A stretch of 35,839 nt of DNA from NCBI GenBank assembly GCA_046735265.1, contig JBKPSZ010000111.1, positions 1 to 35,839 on the forward strand, written 5' to 3'. Numbering within the stretch: position 1 is the first letter of the stretch; each line of letters starts with the position of its first letter. The translations under genes and the position numbers were made by a program. This stretch comes from DATBFU01 sp046735265. GTDB lineage: Bacteria > Acidobacteriota > Thermoanaerobaculia > UBA5066 > Gp7-AA6. Below, piece after piece: positions 15,707 through 22,921 of this stretch. The notes under the pieces are model-generated. The model did no database searches. It worked only from the letters and a program-made list of their open reading frames with translations, and had not been told where the DNA came from.

Positions 15707-16588
15707 CTACTTGAGCTCGACCTCGTCGCCGACTTCGATCAGACGGTAGGAGTCGATGATGCGTCCGATGGCCCAGCGATCCCCGACTTCGAGGATAGCC
15801 ACCTCTCCGAGATAGGTTCGCGGAATCTCGGTACCCGGCGGCGGCGGAACGTTGACCCAGTACGTTCCTTTGGGCTCGATGCCGTATTCTCGGCCGCTCG
15901 AGTAACGGTAGATCGTCAGGAAGTCGCCGGGCTCGACGCCGTTCGCGATGCCGAGATCCACGATGACGGGCGTGTCCTGCCCGAGGGCGACGACGCCGTC
16001 ACGCGAGTAGATGATCCGACCCTGCGGCTTCCCCGATTCCGGATCACAGGCGACGGCGGAAGGAGAACGCCGCGCAAGGGGGATCGGAATCGGCTCGAAC
16101 CGCTTCAGGAAGGCGCCGAGAGGGATGTCGGTGCAGGACTCGGTCACGCGCAACACCGCCGTGTGTCCATAGACGCAGAGAATCACGCCCCGGCCGCGGT
16201 ACTGGTAGAAGCGGCCGAGCGGCTGGCCGTTCGTCGGGCTGACGACCTCGTTCTCGGGGGTCACGAGCCAGTACTCCTCGCCGGGACGGAGACCGCGATC
16301 GGCTCCGGCGTCGAGGTAGAGAAGGTCGTTCCAGGCGAAGTCGACCTGCTCGGCCACGTCCTGCGCGCTTTGAACCTGCGCGACGAACGCCTCGGAATAC
16401 CCGCCCAGATAACCGAAGCAGTAGAGGTCGCTCTCGTAACCTGTCGGCTTGGGCGCGGCTTCCAGAGTGGCCGGGGCGGTTTGGGCCGATTCCTGGACGG
16501 CCACGGGCGAGGAGGCCTGGCCGCCGGCGAAGGCGGCAGGCGCCAGCACCAGAGCAGCAGCCAGGAGGCGGCGGCGAGGGAGACGCAT
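15707..16588 (-). CDS. Secreted protein of unknown function with two beta-barrel-like repeats
   Basis: I do not recognise the family with certainty. The 293-aa product has a signal peptide (MRLPRRRLLAAALVLAP, cleavage near residue 22). A middle region (about 70-160: LRPGEEYWLVTPENEVVSP...GRFYQYRGRGVILCVYGHTAVLRVT) and a C-terminal region (about 200-293: VEPGDFLTIYRY...RTYLGEVAILEVGDRWAIGRI) have the same plan: GLxPGDxxxVY, a glycine before a strand, and a final ES-type strand. This recalls the C-terminal domain of FlgT-like periplasmic proteins (tentative). The ATG at 16588 has AGGAG 6 nt upstream. The gene has its own near-consensus promoter and a perfect terminator, so it is monocistronic and probably well expressed. 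Confidence 0.75.
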   Translation of the reverse strand: MRLPRRRLLAAALVLAPAAFAGGQASSPVAVQESAQTAPATLEAAPKPTGYESDLYCFGYLGGYSEAFVAQVQSAQDVAEQVDFAWNDLLYLDAGADRGLRPGEEYWLVTPENEVVSPTNGQPLGRFYQYRGRGVILCVYGHTAVLRVTESCTDIPLGAFLKRFEPIPIPLARRSPSAVACDPESGKPQGRIIYSRDGVVALGQDTPVIVDLGIANGVEPGDFLTIYRYSSGREYGIEPKGTYWVNVPPPPGTEIPRTYLGEVAILEVGDRWAIGRIIDSYRLIEVGDEVELK

Positions 16589-16631
16589 GGCGACTCCTTG
16601 AAAAGATTCGGCGAAAAGTGCCTTGTGCTTA

Positions 16632-16660
16632 AATTTAGGCGGTTTCCGAGCGCCTGTCAA
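16632..16660 (-). promoter_or_regulatory. Near-consensus sigma-70 promoter for the secreted-protein gene
   Basis: Minus strand: TTGACA (16655-16660), exactly 17 nt spacer, TAAATT (16632-16637). The predicted start of transcription is near 16625, giving a leader of about 37 nt containing AGGAG. It is the clearest promoter in the window. Confidence 0.8.
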
Positions 16661-16670
16661 ACGGTCTGAT

Positions 16671-16690
16671 CCCGGCGAAAAGGAGCCGGG
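16671..16690 (-). terminator. Hairpin downstream of bamD
   Basis: CCCGGC and GCCGGG (16671-16676 / 16685-16690) form a 6-bp stem with an 8-nt loop, 20 nt after the bamD stop and before the next promoter. It has no U-tract, so termination may be partial. Confidence 0.4.
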
Positions 16691-16710
16691 GCCGAACAAA
16701 CTCTTTCCCC

Positions 16711-17574
16711 TCAGTTGTTCGAGGCCTGGGGAGCCTGGGGCTTTCGAGCCTGCTTCTCTTCGGATGAGGGGGTCGGGACCTTCAATTTCTTCAGCCGGTC
16801 CCGAGCCTTCTTGGCGAAATCGCTCTGGGGGTACTCCTCGAGGAGTCGGGAGTAATAGCGGGCCGCTTCGTCTTCCCGTCCGAGGCGGGTCAGGGTGCGG
16901 CCCTGATAGTAGAAGAGCTTGTCCTTGGCGCCGTAGTCCGGAAAACGCTCCTCCACGCTGCTGAAGCGGCCCATGGCGGACCCCAGGGACCCCTTGCGCA
17001 TGTAGAAGAACCCGACGGAAAACTCGTGCTCGGCCAGAAGGTCGATGAGCTGTCGAACCCGCTCGCGCGCCGCGCCCGCGTAAGCGGAGTCCGGGTACTC
17101 GCGGATGAGCGCCTGGTATTGCTGGATCGCCTCCCGCGTCGGCGTCTGGTCCCGATCGGGCTTCCCGTGCTCCTTGTCGGAGCAGTAAGCGAACTGGTAG
17201 CGGGCGTAGTCGCGTTTGGGGGCGTCCGGATAACGGTTCAGGTAGTCGCGGTAGCGGTAGCGCGCCTCCGTATACGCGGAGGTGCCCCCCTGCCGGACGA
17301 AGGAGTCGGCGACGAGCAGGAGTGCGTCGCGGCCGACCGGATCGTTCGGATAAGTCTCGAAGACGAAGCTCAGGTACTTGCGCCCCTGCTCCCACTTCTT
17401 CTTTTCGATCAGGGCCTTGCCCTTCTCGAAGAGCGCCTCCTTCGGGGTCGTCAGCAGCTCCTGCGTGAGCTTGTCCGGCTTCTTCACGCCGCCGCTCGAG
17501 GCGCAGGCGGGTGCGAGGAGAAGAGACGCAAAAAGGGCGCATCCCACCGCCCCGAAGACGCGCCGCTTTCCCAT
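16711..17574 (-). CDS. bamD: Outer-membrane assembly lipoprotein BamD
   Basis: TPR lipoprotein of the BAM complex that inserts beta-barrel proteins into the outer membrane. The 287-aa product begins with a lipoprotein signal whose predicted lipidated Cys is residue 24 (LLLAPAC; the -2 Pro is unusual). It then shows repeated helical TPR units with the BamD-like pattern ALFEKGKALIEKKKWEQG, a YxxFxxxYPND segment, DALLLVADSFVRQG, YRDYLNRYPDAP and later YSRLLEEYPQSDFAKKA. The C-terminal tail is charged and Pro/Gln-rich. Somewhat longer than E. coli BamD (245 aa). The ATG at 17574 follows an AAGGGA site. It lies 14 nt after rpe and presumably shares its transcript. The presence of BamD shows the host has an outer membrane. 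Confidence 0.88.
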   Translation of the reverse strand: MGKRRVFGAVGCALFASLLLAPACASSGGVKKPDKLTQELLTTPKEALFEKGKALIEKKKWEQGRKYLSFVFETYPNDPVGRDALLLVADSFVRQGGTSAYTEARYRYRDYLNRYPDAPKRDYARYQFAYCSDKEHGKPDRDQTPTREAIQQYQALIREYPDSAYAGAARERVRQLIDLLAEHEFSVGFFYMRKGSLGSAMGRFSSVEERFPDYGAKDKLFYYQGRTLTRLGREDEAARYYSRLLEEYPQSDFAKKARDRLKKLKVPTPSSEEKQARKPQAPQASNN

Positions 17575-17588
17575 CCGTCCCTTCCGAA

Positions 17589-18260
17589 TCAAACCCGAAC
17601 TCCTTCCCGAGCCGCGTTTCTCAGACGCTCGATCGCCTGCCGCGTGTCGGCCTCCCCGTAAATCGCCGTACCCGCGACGAGAATTTCCGCTCCGGCCCCG
17701 ACGAGCACCCCCGCATTGTCTGCGACGACGCCGCCGTCCACCTCGATCGGGACCTTCTGGCCCGCCGCCGCCGCCCGGTCTCGCACCCGTCGGACCTTCG
17801 GGACGCTTCCGGGCAGGAAGGGCTGGCCGCCCCACCCCGGGTTGACCGACATGACGACGGCATAGTCGAGGTCCGCCCAGCAGGCTTCGAGCGCCTCGAC
17901 GGGTGTTGCGGGATTCAAAACGGCGCCCGCTCTCGCGCCCCGCCGGCGGATCAGATCGAGGCAGCGCTGGAGGTGGTGGGTCGCCTCGACGTGCACGGAG
18001 ACCCAGTTCGCGCCCGCGTCGAGGTATCGAGGGAGCGTCGCCTCGGGCCGCTCGATCATCAGGTGCACGTCGAGCGGAAGCTTCGTCGCCTTCCGCAGGG
18101 CTTCCACCACCGGCGGCCCGATCGTCAGGTTCGGCACGAAGTGCCCGTCCATGACGTCCACGTGCACCATGTCCGCGCCCCCCTCTTCCGCCGCGCGGAC
18201 GGCTTCGGCCAGCCGCGCGAAGTCGGCGGCCAGGATCGAGGGCGCGATGCGGACGGTCAT
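17589..18260 (-). CDS. rpe: Ribulose-phosphate 3-epimerase
   Basis: TIM-barrel enzyme interconverting ribulose 5-phosphate and xylulose 5-phosphate in the pentose phosphate/Calvin pathways. The 223-aa length is typical. Conserved parts are IAPSILAADFARL at the N-terminus, HVDVMDGHFVPNLTIG with the metal-binding His/Asp, DVHLMIE, MSVNPGWGGQPF, and VDGGV with the second catalytic Asp, then the phosphate-binding GAGAEILVAGTAIYG. Its ATG overlaps the stop of the PASTA gene (ATGA), indicating translational coupling. bamD follows after 14 nt. Confidence 0.97.
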   Translation of the reverse strand: MTVRIAPSILAADFARLAEAVRAAEEGGADMVHVDVMDGHFVPNLTIGPPVVEALRKATKLPLDVHLMIERPEATLPRYLDAGANWVSVHVEATHHLQRCLDLIRRRGARAGAVLNPATPVEALEACWADLDYAVVMSVNPGWGGQPFLPGSVPKVRRVRDRAAAAGQKVPIEVDGGVVADNAGVLVGAGAEILVAGTAIYGEADTRQAIERLRNAAREGVRV

Positions 18261-19003
18261 CGGGAAGCGGAGGGCCGCGGAGCCTCGGGGGGACGGGAGA
18301 CGGTGAGCGACACGACCTCACGGCTGCCCAGCGGGTAGCCGGCCGGGGGGAATTGTTTCAGGATCGTATTGGGGGCGATCCCCTCGTAGGTTTCGTAGCG
18401 GGCGCTGCCGACCCGGAAGCCAAAAGTCTCCAGCCGCGCCTTCATCCGGTCGGCGTCCTGCCCGACGAGATCGGGCATCACGAAGCGCGTCTCCGGGAGA
18501 CCCCGATTGGTCAGAACCGCGACCGCGACGTTGCGCGGGACGACCGTGTCGGGTTCCGGGTCCTGCGCCACGATCCCGGCGCGCGCCAGCGCGTCGCGAT
18601 ACCACGAAGCGGTTCCGAGCGTGAGGGACTCCTCCCCGAGCTTCAAGGCCGCCGTCCGAGGCGGCAGCCCCGTGAGCTCGGGAACCCGGATCTCCCGGGG
18701 ACCTCGCGAAAGCACGACGCGAATCGTCTGGTAGGGTTTCGCGAGCGATCCCCCTTCGGGCTCCTGCGCGAGCACGCGGTCGCGCGGGATTCGATCGTCG
18801 TGGCGCGACCGGCGGGCTTCCGGCTCGACGCGCAGCCCCGCCTGCGCCGCGATCCGGGCGGCCTCGGGGACCGACTTTCCGGTCAGATCCGGAACCGAGA
18901 CGGTCCGGCCGACGATCGAGCCGCGGAAGGCGAACCACCCCGCCGCGACGAAGATCAGGACCAGGAGCGCCCCGTAGAAGATCCGGAACAGGACTCGGGC
19001 CAT
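18257..19003 (-). CDS. Membrane-anchored protein with three PASTA domains
   Basis: 248-aa protein with a short cytoplasmic lead and one membrane helix (about residues 8-27). Three PASTA repeats follow at about 33-100, 103-168 and 172-238, with the usual VPDLTGKS / VPELTGLP / MPDLVGQD openings and V-x-L-T-V-S or V-V-L-S closings. PASTA domains bind peptidoglycan fragments in Ser/Thr kinases and penicillin-binding proteins. Here neither a kinase nor a transpeptidase domain is attached, so this is a free-standing wall sensor or adaptor. The tail is Pro/Ser-rich. The ATG at 19003 gives the normal anchor; TAGGTT ends 7 nt upstream and there is no good Shine-Dalgarno, suggesting a leaderless message. 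It heads the PASTA-rpe-bamD set. Confidence 0.9.
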   Translation of the reverse strand: MARVLFRIFYGALLVLIFVAAGWFAFRGSIVGRTVSVPDLTGKSVPEAARIAAQAGLRVEPEARRSRHDDRIPRDRVLAQEPEGGSLAKPYQTIRVVLSRGPREIRVPELTGLPPRTAALKLGEESLTLGTASWYRDALARAGIVAQDPEPDTVVPRNVAVAVLTNRGLPETRFVMPDLVGQDADRMKARLETFGFRVGSARYETYEGIAPNTILKQFPPAGYPLGSREVVSLTVSRPPEAPRPSASR

Positions 19004-19010
19004 CCGGATA

Positions 19011-19016
19011 AACCTA
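19011..19016 (-). promoter_or_regulatory. Putative -10 box of the leaderless PASTA gene
   Basis: TAGGTT ends 7 nt before the ATG, and no Shine-Dalgarno sequence is seen. It fits the TAnnnT pattern shared with recQ, nfo and others. Confidence 0.35.
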
Positions 19017-19095
19017 ACACGGCCACGCGGTTCCGTGCGATCGGGCCGGGGCCCGAATTGACAGGCCGGCATGCGATTTGCGACCTTAGGCCCGC

Positions 19096-20076
19096 ATGGT
19101 CGAGGACACGAGCGAAACCCAGGAATGGTTTGGAGATCGGCGCTTCAAGAAAGTGGATCTGCACTGCCACTCGGTCTACTCGACCTTCAAATACTTCCGC
19201 ATCGCCAACACCCGCGACTCCTACAACCGCCCCGAGGAGGTCTATCGCATCGCCAAGGAGCGCGGGATGGACTTCGTCACCATTACGGACCACGATTCGA
19301 TCGACGGCTGCCTCTACCTTCTGAACAAGCACCCGGACCTCGACGACTTCTTCATCTCCGAGGAGGTCGAGACCTGGTTCCCCCACACCCGCCAGCGCAT
19401 CCACGTCAACGTCTTCGGGATCGACGAGCGCCAGCACGCGGAGATCCAGAAGCGCCGCAGCGACATCTACGAGCTTCACGCGTATCTCCGCGAAGAGCGG
19501 ATCCTCGCCTCGGCGAACCACATGTTCCAGAACTACCGGATGCGAAATTCCCCGCGACGCTATTTCGAAGAGATGCTCCGGATGTTCGACGTGTTCGAGG
19601 TGAAGAACGGCGCGATGGCGTCGCAGCACAACCGCCTCGTGGAAGACCTGATGTCCGTCGTCCGGGAAAAGCGGGGGGCGGTCTCCTTGGTCGCCGGATC
19701 GGACGCGCACACGCTCGGGCCGCTCGCCCTCGTCTACACCGTCGCCGAGGCCGAGACGCCCGCGGATTTTCTCGAGAAGGTCCGCGCCGGCGAGTGCTTC
19801 GTCTGGGGAAGCGAGATGGGCTTCCGAACGCTGCTCTCCGACGTCTATCGAATGGTGTTCCGATACTACGGAAGCGTCCTCGACTTGAAGAACCCCGAAT
19901 TCACCCGTGGCGAGAAGGCGCGGCACCTGGCGCTCGCCGCGATGGGGGCGCCGTTCTCGGCCGCCGGCGTTCCGCTCGCGATCACGTCGCTCAACTATTT
20001 GAAGCAGATCTTCGTGTCGCGGCGGGTCGGCCAGAGGTTGCTCGAGCATCTGGACGACGGGAGGAAGCCGAGCTGA
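19096..20076 (+). CDS. PHP-domain metal-dependent phosphoesterase
   Basis: Phosphoesterase of the PHP superfamily, 326 aa, with the metal-binding motifs DLHCHSVYS (His23, His25), TITDHDSIDG, an ANHMF segment in place of the usual H-P, and GSDAHTLG. These correspond to the His/Asp ligands of the trinuclear site. Relatives hydrolyse nucleotide or sugar phosphates, or act in DNA metabolism. The C-terminal 80 residues (after GECFVWG) are helical and not part of the core. The ATG at 19096 is divergent from the PASTA gene with 92 nt between. Upstream I see no clear Shine-Dalgarno or -10 element. Endonuclease IV follows after 53 nt. Substrate unknown. Confidence 0.85.
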   Translation: MVEDTSETQEWFGDRRFKKVDLHCHSVYSTFKYFRIANTRDSYNRPEEVYRIAKERGMDFVTITDHDSIDGCLYLLNKHPDLDDFFISEEVETWFPHTRQRIHVNVFGIDERQHAEIQKRRSDIYELHAYLREERILASANHMFQNYRMRNSPRRYFEEMLRMFDVFEVKNGAMASQHNRLVEDLMSVVREKRGAVSLVAGSDAHTLGPLALVYTVAEAETPADFLEKVRAGECFVWGSEMGFRTLLSDVYRMVFRYYGSVLDLKNPEFTRGEKARHLALAAMGAPFSAAGVPLAITSLNYLKQIFVSRRVGQRLLEHLDDGRKPS

Positions 20077-20117
20077 AGGGTCTCGAGTCCCTGGTCCTCA
20101 GTCCCGGGTCCGTTCGC

Positions 20118-20123
20118 TACCAT
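20118..20123 (+). promoter_or_regulatory. Putative -10 box of leaderless nfo
   Basis: TACCAT ends 6 nt before the GTG start of nfo. No Shine-Dalgarno sequence is present. Confidence 0.35.
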
Positions 20124-20129
20124 CTTCCC

Positions 20130-21038
20130 GTGAACTCGTCGATCGATCTCCCCATCGGCGCCCACCAATCGATCGCCGGAGGCACGCCCCGGGCCGTCGA
20201 GCGCGGCATCGACGCCGGCTGCCGGGCGGTTCAGATCTTCGTCAAGAACAACAATCGCTGGGTCGGCAAGGAGATCGAGGACCGCGAGGCCCGCGACTTC
20301 CGCCGAGCCGTGCGACGGGCGGAGCTCACGCACGTCGCGGCGCACACGTCGTACCTGATCAATCTCGCCTCGCCTGTGGCCGCGCTACGACGGCAGTCGA
20401 TCGACGCCTTGTGCGACGAGATCCGCCGATGTCATCGGCTCGGCATCCGGGACCTCGTCCACCACCCCGGCGCCCACGGAGGCGACGGCGAGGCGGGAGG
20501 AATCGCCCGGCTCGCCGCCGCTCTCGACGAGGTCTTCGACCGCACGGCGGGAACGCGGGTACGCGTGCTTCTCGAGACCGCCGCGGGCCAGGGCTCCTCC
20601 GTCGGGCATCGCTTCGAGCATCTGCGCGACGTCTTCGGAAGCCTGCGGGATCCCGGTCGCGCCGGCGTCTGCCTCGACACCTGCCATGTCCATGCCGCGG
20701 GCTACGACCTGACGTCCCGCCGTGGATACGAGAAGACGATCGACGAGCTCGCTCGAACCGTGGGTCTCGAGCGTGTCGCCGCAATCCACGTCAACGACTC
20801 GAAGAAGCCCCGAGGCTCCCGCGTGGACCGGCACGAGCACATCGGCCGGGGATACATCGGGAGGCGCGGATTTCGCCATCTCATGGGCGATCCGCGGCTC
20901 GCCGGGATCCCGAAGTTCCTCGAGACTCCGAAGGACCCCGCCCTCGACTTCGATCGCAGGAACCTGGCGGTCCTGCGCGAGCTCGCGGGCGTACGAGCGC
21001 CCCGGGCGCGAGCGGCGCGCGAGAAGCGCTCGGGCTAG
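20130..21038 (+). CDS. nfo: Endonuclease IV (AP endonuclease)
   Basis: Zinc-dependent apurinic/apyrimidinic endonuclease of base-excision repair, 302 aa (E. coli 285). All expected metal ligands can be placed: His in AAHTSY, His in LVHHPGAH, Glu in LLETAAGQG, Asp and His in CLDTCHVHAAGYD, His in AIHVNDSK, Asp and His in VDRHEHIGRG, and Glu in FLETP. The C-terminus ends in an Arg/Ala-rich tail. The GTG at 20130 is chosen because the family N-terminus (IGAHQSIAGG) begins six residues later. The frame stays open further upstream but overlaps the PHP gene and lacks similarity. A TACCAT box 6 nt upstream and no Shine-Dalgarno suggest a leaderless start. Confidence 0.95.
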   Translation: MNSSIDLPIGAHQSIAGGTPRAVERGIDAGCRAVQIFVKNNNRWVGKEIEDREARDFRRAVRRAELTHVAAHTSYLINLASPVAALRRQSIDALCDEIRRCHRLGIRDLVHHPGAHGGDGEAGGIARLAAALDEVFDRTAGTRVRVLLETAAGQGSSVGHRFEHLRDVFGSLRDPGRAGVCLDTCHVHAAGYDLTSRRGYEKTIDELARTVGLERVAAIHVNDSKKPRGSRVDRHEHIGRGYIGRRGFRHLMGDPRLAGIPKFLETPKDPALDFDRRNLAVLRELAGVRAPRARAAREKRSG

Positions 21039-21089
21039 CTCCGCGGCTTCCGCTTCGGCGCGGCCCTCGCGACCGCCCGAAACCGAAGG

Positions 21090-21112
21090 TCCGACGCCGT
21101 CCTCTCGTCGGA
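21090..21112 (+). terminator. Hairpin after nfo
   Basis: TCCGACG (21090-21096) pairs with CGTCGGA (21106-21112). It lies between nfo and the next gene, just upstream of a TACAAT box. No U-tract follows. Confidence 0.35.
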
Positions 21113-21117
21113 GCGCT

Positions 21118-21123
21118 TACAAT
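21118..21123 (+). promoter_or_regulatory. Putative -10 box of a leaderless two-gene unit
   Basis: TACAAT (5 of 6 to consensus) ends 8 nt before the GTG at 21132. No Shine-Dalgarno sequence. No clear -35 box. Confidence 0.45.
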
Positions 21124-21131
21124 CGCGGCGC

Positions 21132-21545
21132 GTGAAGCGGGCCGCTCTCCTGCCCCTCGCCGCGTCGGCGCTGCTCGTCGCCGCGGCCGCTCTCCGCCTC
21201 CCCCGGCCCTATTCGCTCCTCTCGGCTGAGACGAATCCGTTCCGTCGGACGCTCTCCCCGTTCGACGGGCGCTTGTACGCGCTCGCCCGGGCGGCTGCGC
21301 CGAGCATTCCTGTCGGGGCGAGAGTCGCCGTCGAGTCGGGCTCGGGGCGCGCCGGAGACTCGATTTACTGCGCGATGGTGGCGAGGAGTCTTCTTCCGGG
21401 GCGCGACGTCCGCGCGGTGCCGGCCGCGCCCGGCTGGAAGCCGGAGTTCCTGATTCGCGTCGGCGCGCGCGGCGCCGCTCGCCCGCCTGAGGCGCGCCCC
21501 ATCTTTCGCCTCGCCGAGGGCGACGTCTGGAAACTCGCGAGTTGA
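21132..21545 (+). CDS. Small membrane-anchored hypothetical protein
   Basis: Unrecognised 137-aa protein. Residues about 4-22 are one hydrophobic segment (signal anchor or signal peptide), and the remainder is soluble and Ala/Arg-rich with no motif I can name. It is coupled to the following polytopic membrane gene by a TTGA overlap, so the two probably work together. The long segment after the anchor (PVGARVAVESGSGRAGDS...) would lie in the periplasm. The GTG start follows a TACAAT box by 8 nt. Coding is supported by the coupling and by third-position GC, but no homology is known to me. Confidence 0.6.
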   Translation: MKRAALLPLAASALLVAAAALRLPRPYSLLSAETNPFRRTLSPFDGRLYALARAAAPSIPVGARVAVESGSGRAGDSIYCAMVARSLLPGRDVRAVPAAPGWKPEFLIRVGARGAARPPEARPIFRLAEGDVWKLAS

Positions 21546-22921
21546 GCGCGAGCGTCGTCTGGCTCTCGGCGATCCTGGCGCTCCCCGTCGTAGGTGGCCC
21601 TCTCTTGTCCCACCGCGCCTGCCGCGTGTTTCCGGCCCTCTGCCGGGTCGTCCTCGCCGGGGCGGTGGGAGGATTCCTCCTCTCCTTCACGATGACGCTC
21701 GCTTCGCTCGCCCATCTGCGCTGGAACGCGTCGGCTCTGGTCTTCGCGAGCCTCCTCCTCTCGGCGGCTCTCCGCCGGGCGCTCCGAGGCGAGGCGGCGG
21801 GGGTCGAGATCCTGCCGCCGACGGCGGGCGCCGAGACGGCTTCCGGCGCGTTCGCCGCGGCCGCGGTCGCGATCGCCTTCGTTTCGACGATCGCCGGAGC
21901 GGCGGCCTCGCCTGATCTTCTTCTCTTCTGGGGCCCGAAGGCGAGTGCCTTCGCGGCCGCCCGTACGATCGACACCGCATTCCTCGCGGGTCCCGCCGCG
22001 GCGTGGATGCATCCGTACTATCCGCCGCTCGCGACGAGCCTCTACGCGTTCGCGACCCTGTGGGCCGGTTCTTTTCCCTGGACGGCGGCGGCGCTGACGC
22101 TTCCGATCCTGCTTGCCTCCCTCGCGGCGGCCCTGCCTCCGCTCCTGCGAAGCGCCGCCGGTCCCGGGACGGCCGCCGCGGTCTCCGCGCTCGTGGTCTC
22201 GGCCCTCGCTCTCATTGCCACGGAAGCGGACGCCGCCGGCAACGCCGACGCGCTCCTCTGGTTGTACGAGATTCTGGGACTGGCTCTGCTGCTCGGTCCC
22301 CGGCCGACACCGCGTGTCGCGCTCCATCTCGCCGGTCTTCTTCTTGCGGGCGCGGCGACGACGAAAGTCGAGGCCCTTCCGTTCGTCCTGGCCGTCGCTT
22401 TCGGTAGCGCGGCGGGGCAACCGATTCGCTCGGGCCGTATTCGAGCCTTCGCGACGCTGATCGCGCCGACGGTTCTCGCTCTCGGCTCCTGGCTGGTACT
22501 CGGCCGGCTCCACCACGCCTTTTCCGGATACGGCGAGTACGGCAATCTTCTGGAGTTGCGCCTCGACCGCACCGGCCTCGTCCTGCGCGAGGTCGGGAAG
22601 GCGCTCGGAGAGTGCGCGGGAGGGCTTCCCTTTCTCGTTCCTGCCGCCGTCGTGATCTTCTGCCTCCCGAGGCTCCGTCACTTGCCCCTCCTGGCGGCCG
22701 GAGCGCTCGCTCTCTTCCTCGGGACGACCTACCTGCTGCCGGTTTCGGACCCGTCGCTCTGGATCGAGTGGTCCGCCGCCCGCACGCTGGCACCCGTCGC
22801 CGCGCTCCTCGCTCTCTCCGTCGCGGACGACCGCCGCCGGCGCCGGCCGAAGATCGCCGCCGCGGCGAGGAGCGAAGCTCCCGATATCGCTGCGCCGAGC
22901 CGGAACGAGCCGGGCGAGTAG
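21542..22921 (+). CDS. Polytopic membrane protein, possible GT-C glycosyltransferase
   Basis: 459-aa integral membrane protein with about 10-12 hydrophobic helices. After the first helices a periplasmic loop contains FWGPKASAFAAARTIDT and MHPYYPPLATSLYA. A P-x-Y-P-P-L loop of this kind is found in dolichyl/undecaprenyl-phosphate-sugar glycosyltransferases of the GT-C fold, and function is inferred from that alone. The C-terminus is basic (DDRRRRRPK) and cytoplasmic. The TTG start overlaps the stop of the small hypothetical gene. The 3' end overlaps the convergent YfhO-family gene by 193 nt, so the last 63 residues are read from both strands. Confidence 0.65.
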   Translation: MSASVVWLSAILALPVVGGPLLSHRACRVFPALCRVVLAGAVGGFLLSFTMTLASLAHLRWNASALVFASLLLSAALRRALRGEAAGVEILPPTAGAETASGAFAAAAVAIAFVSTIAGAAASPDLLLFWGPKASAFAAARTIDTAFLAGPAAAWMHPYYPPLATSLYAFATLWAGSFPWTAAALTLPILLASLAAALPPLLRSAAGPGTAAAVSALVVSALALIATEADAAGNADALLWLYEILGLALLLGPRPTPRVALHLAGLLLAGAATTKVEALPFVLAVAFGSAAGQPIRSGRIRAFATLIAPTVLALGSWLVLGRLHHAFSGYGEYGNLLELRLDRTGLVLREVGKALGECAGGLPFLVPAAVVIFCLPRLRHLPLLAAGALALFLGTTYLLPVSDPSLWIEWSAARTLAPVAALLALSVADDRRRRRPKIAAAARSEAPDIAAPSRNEPGE

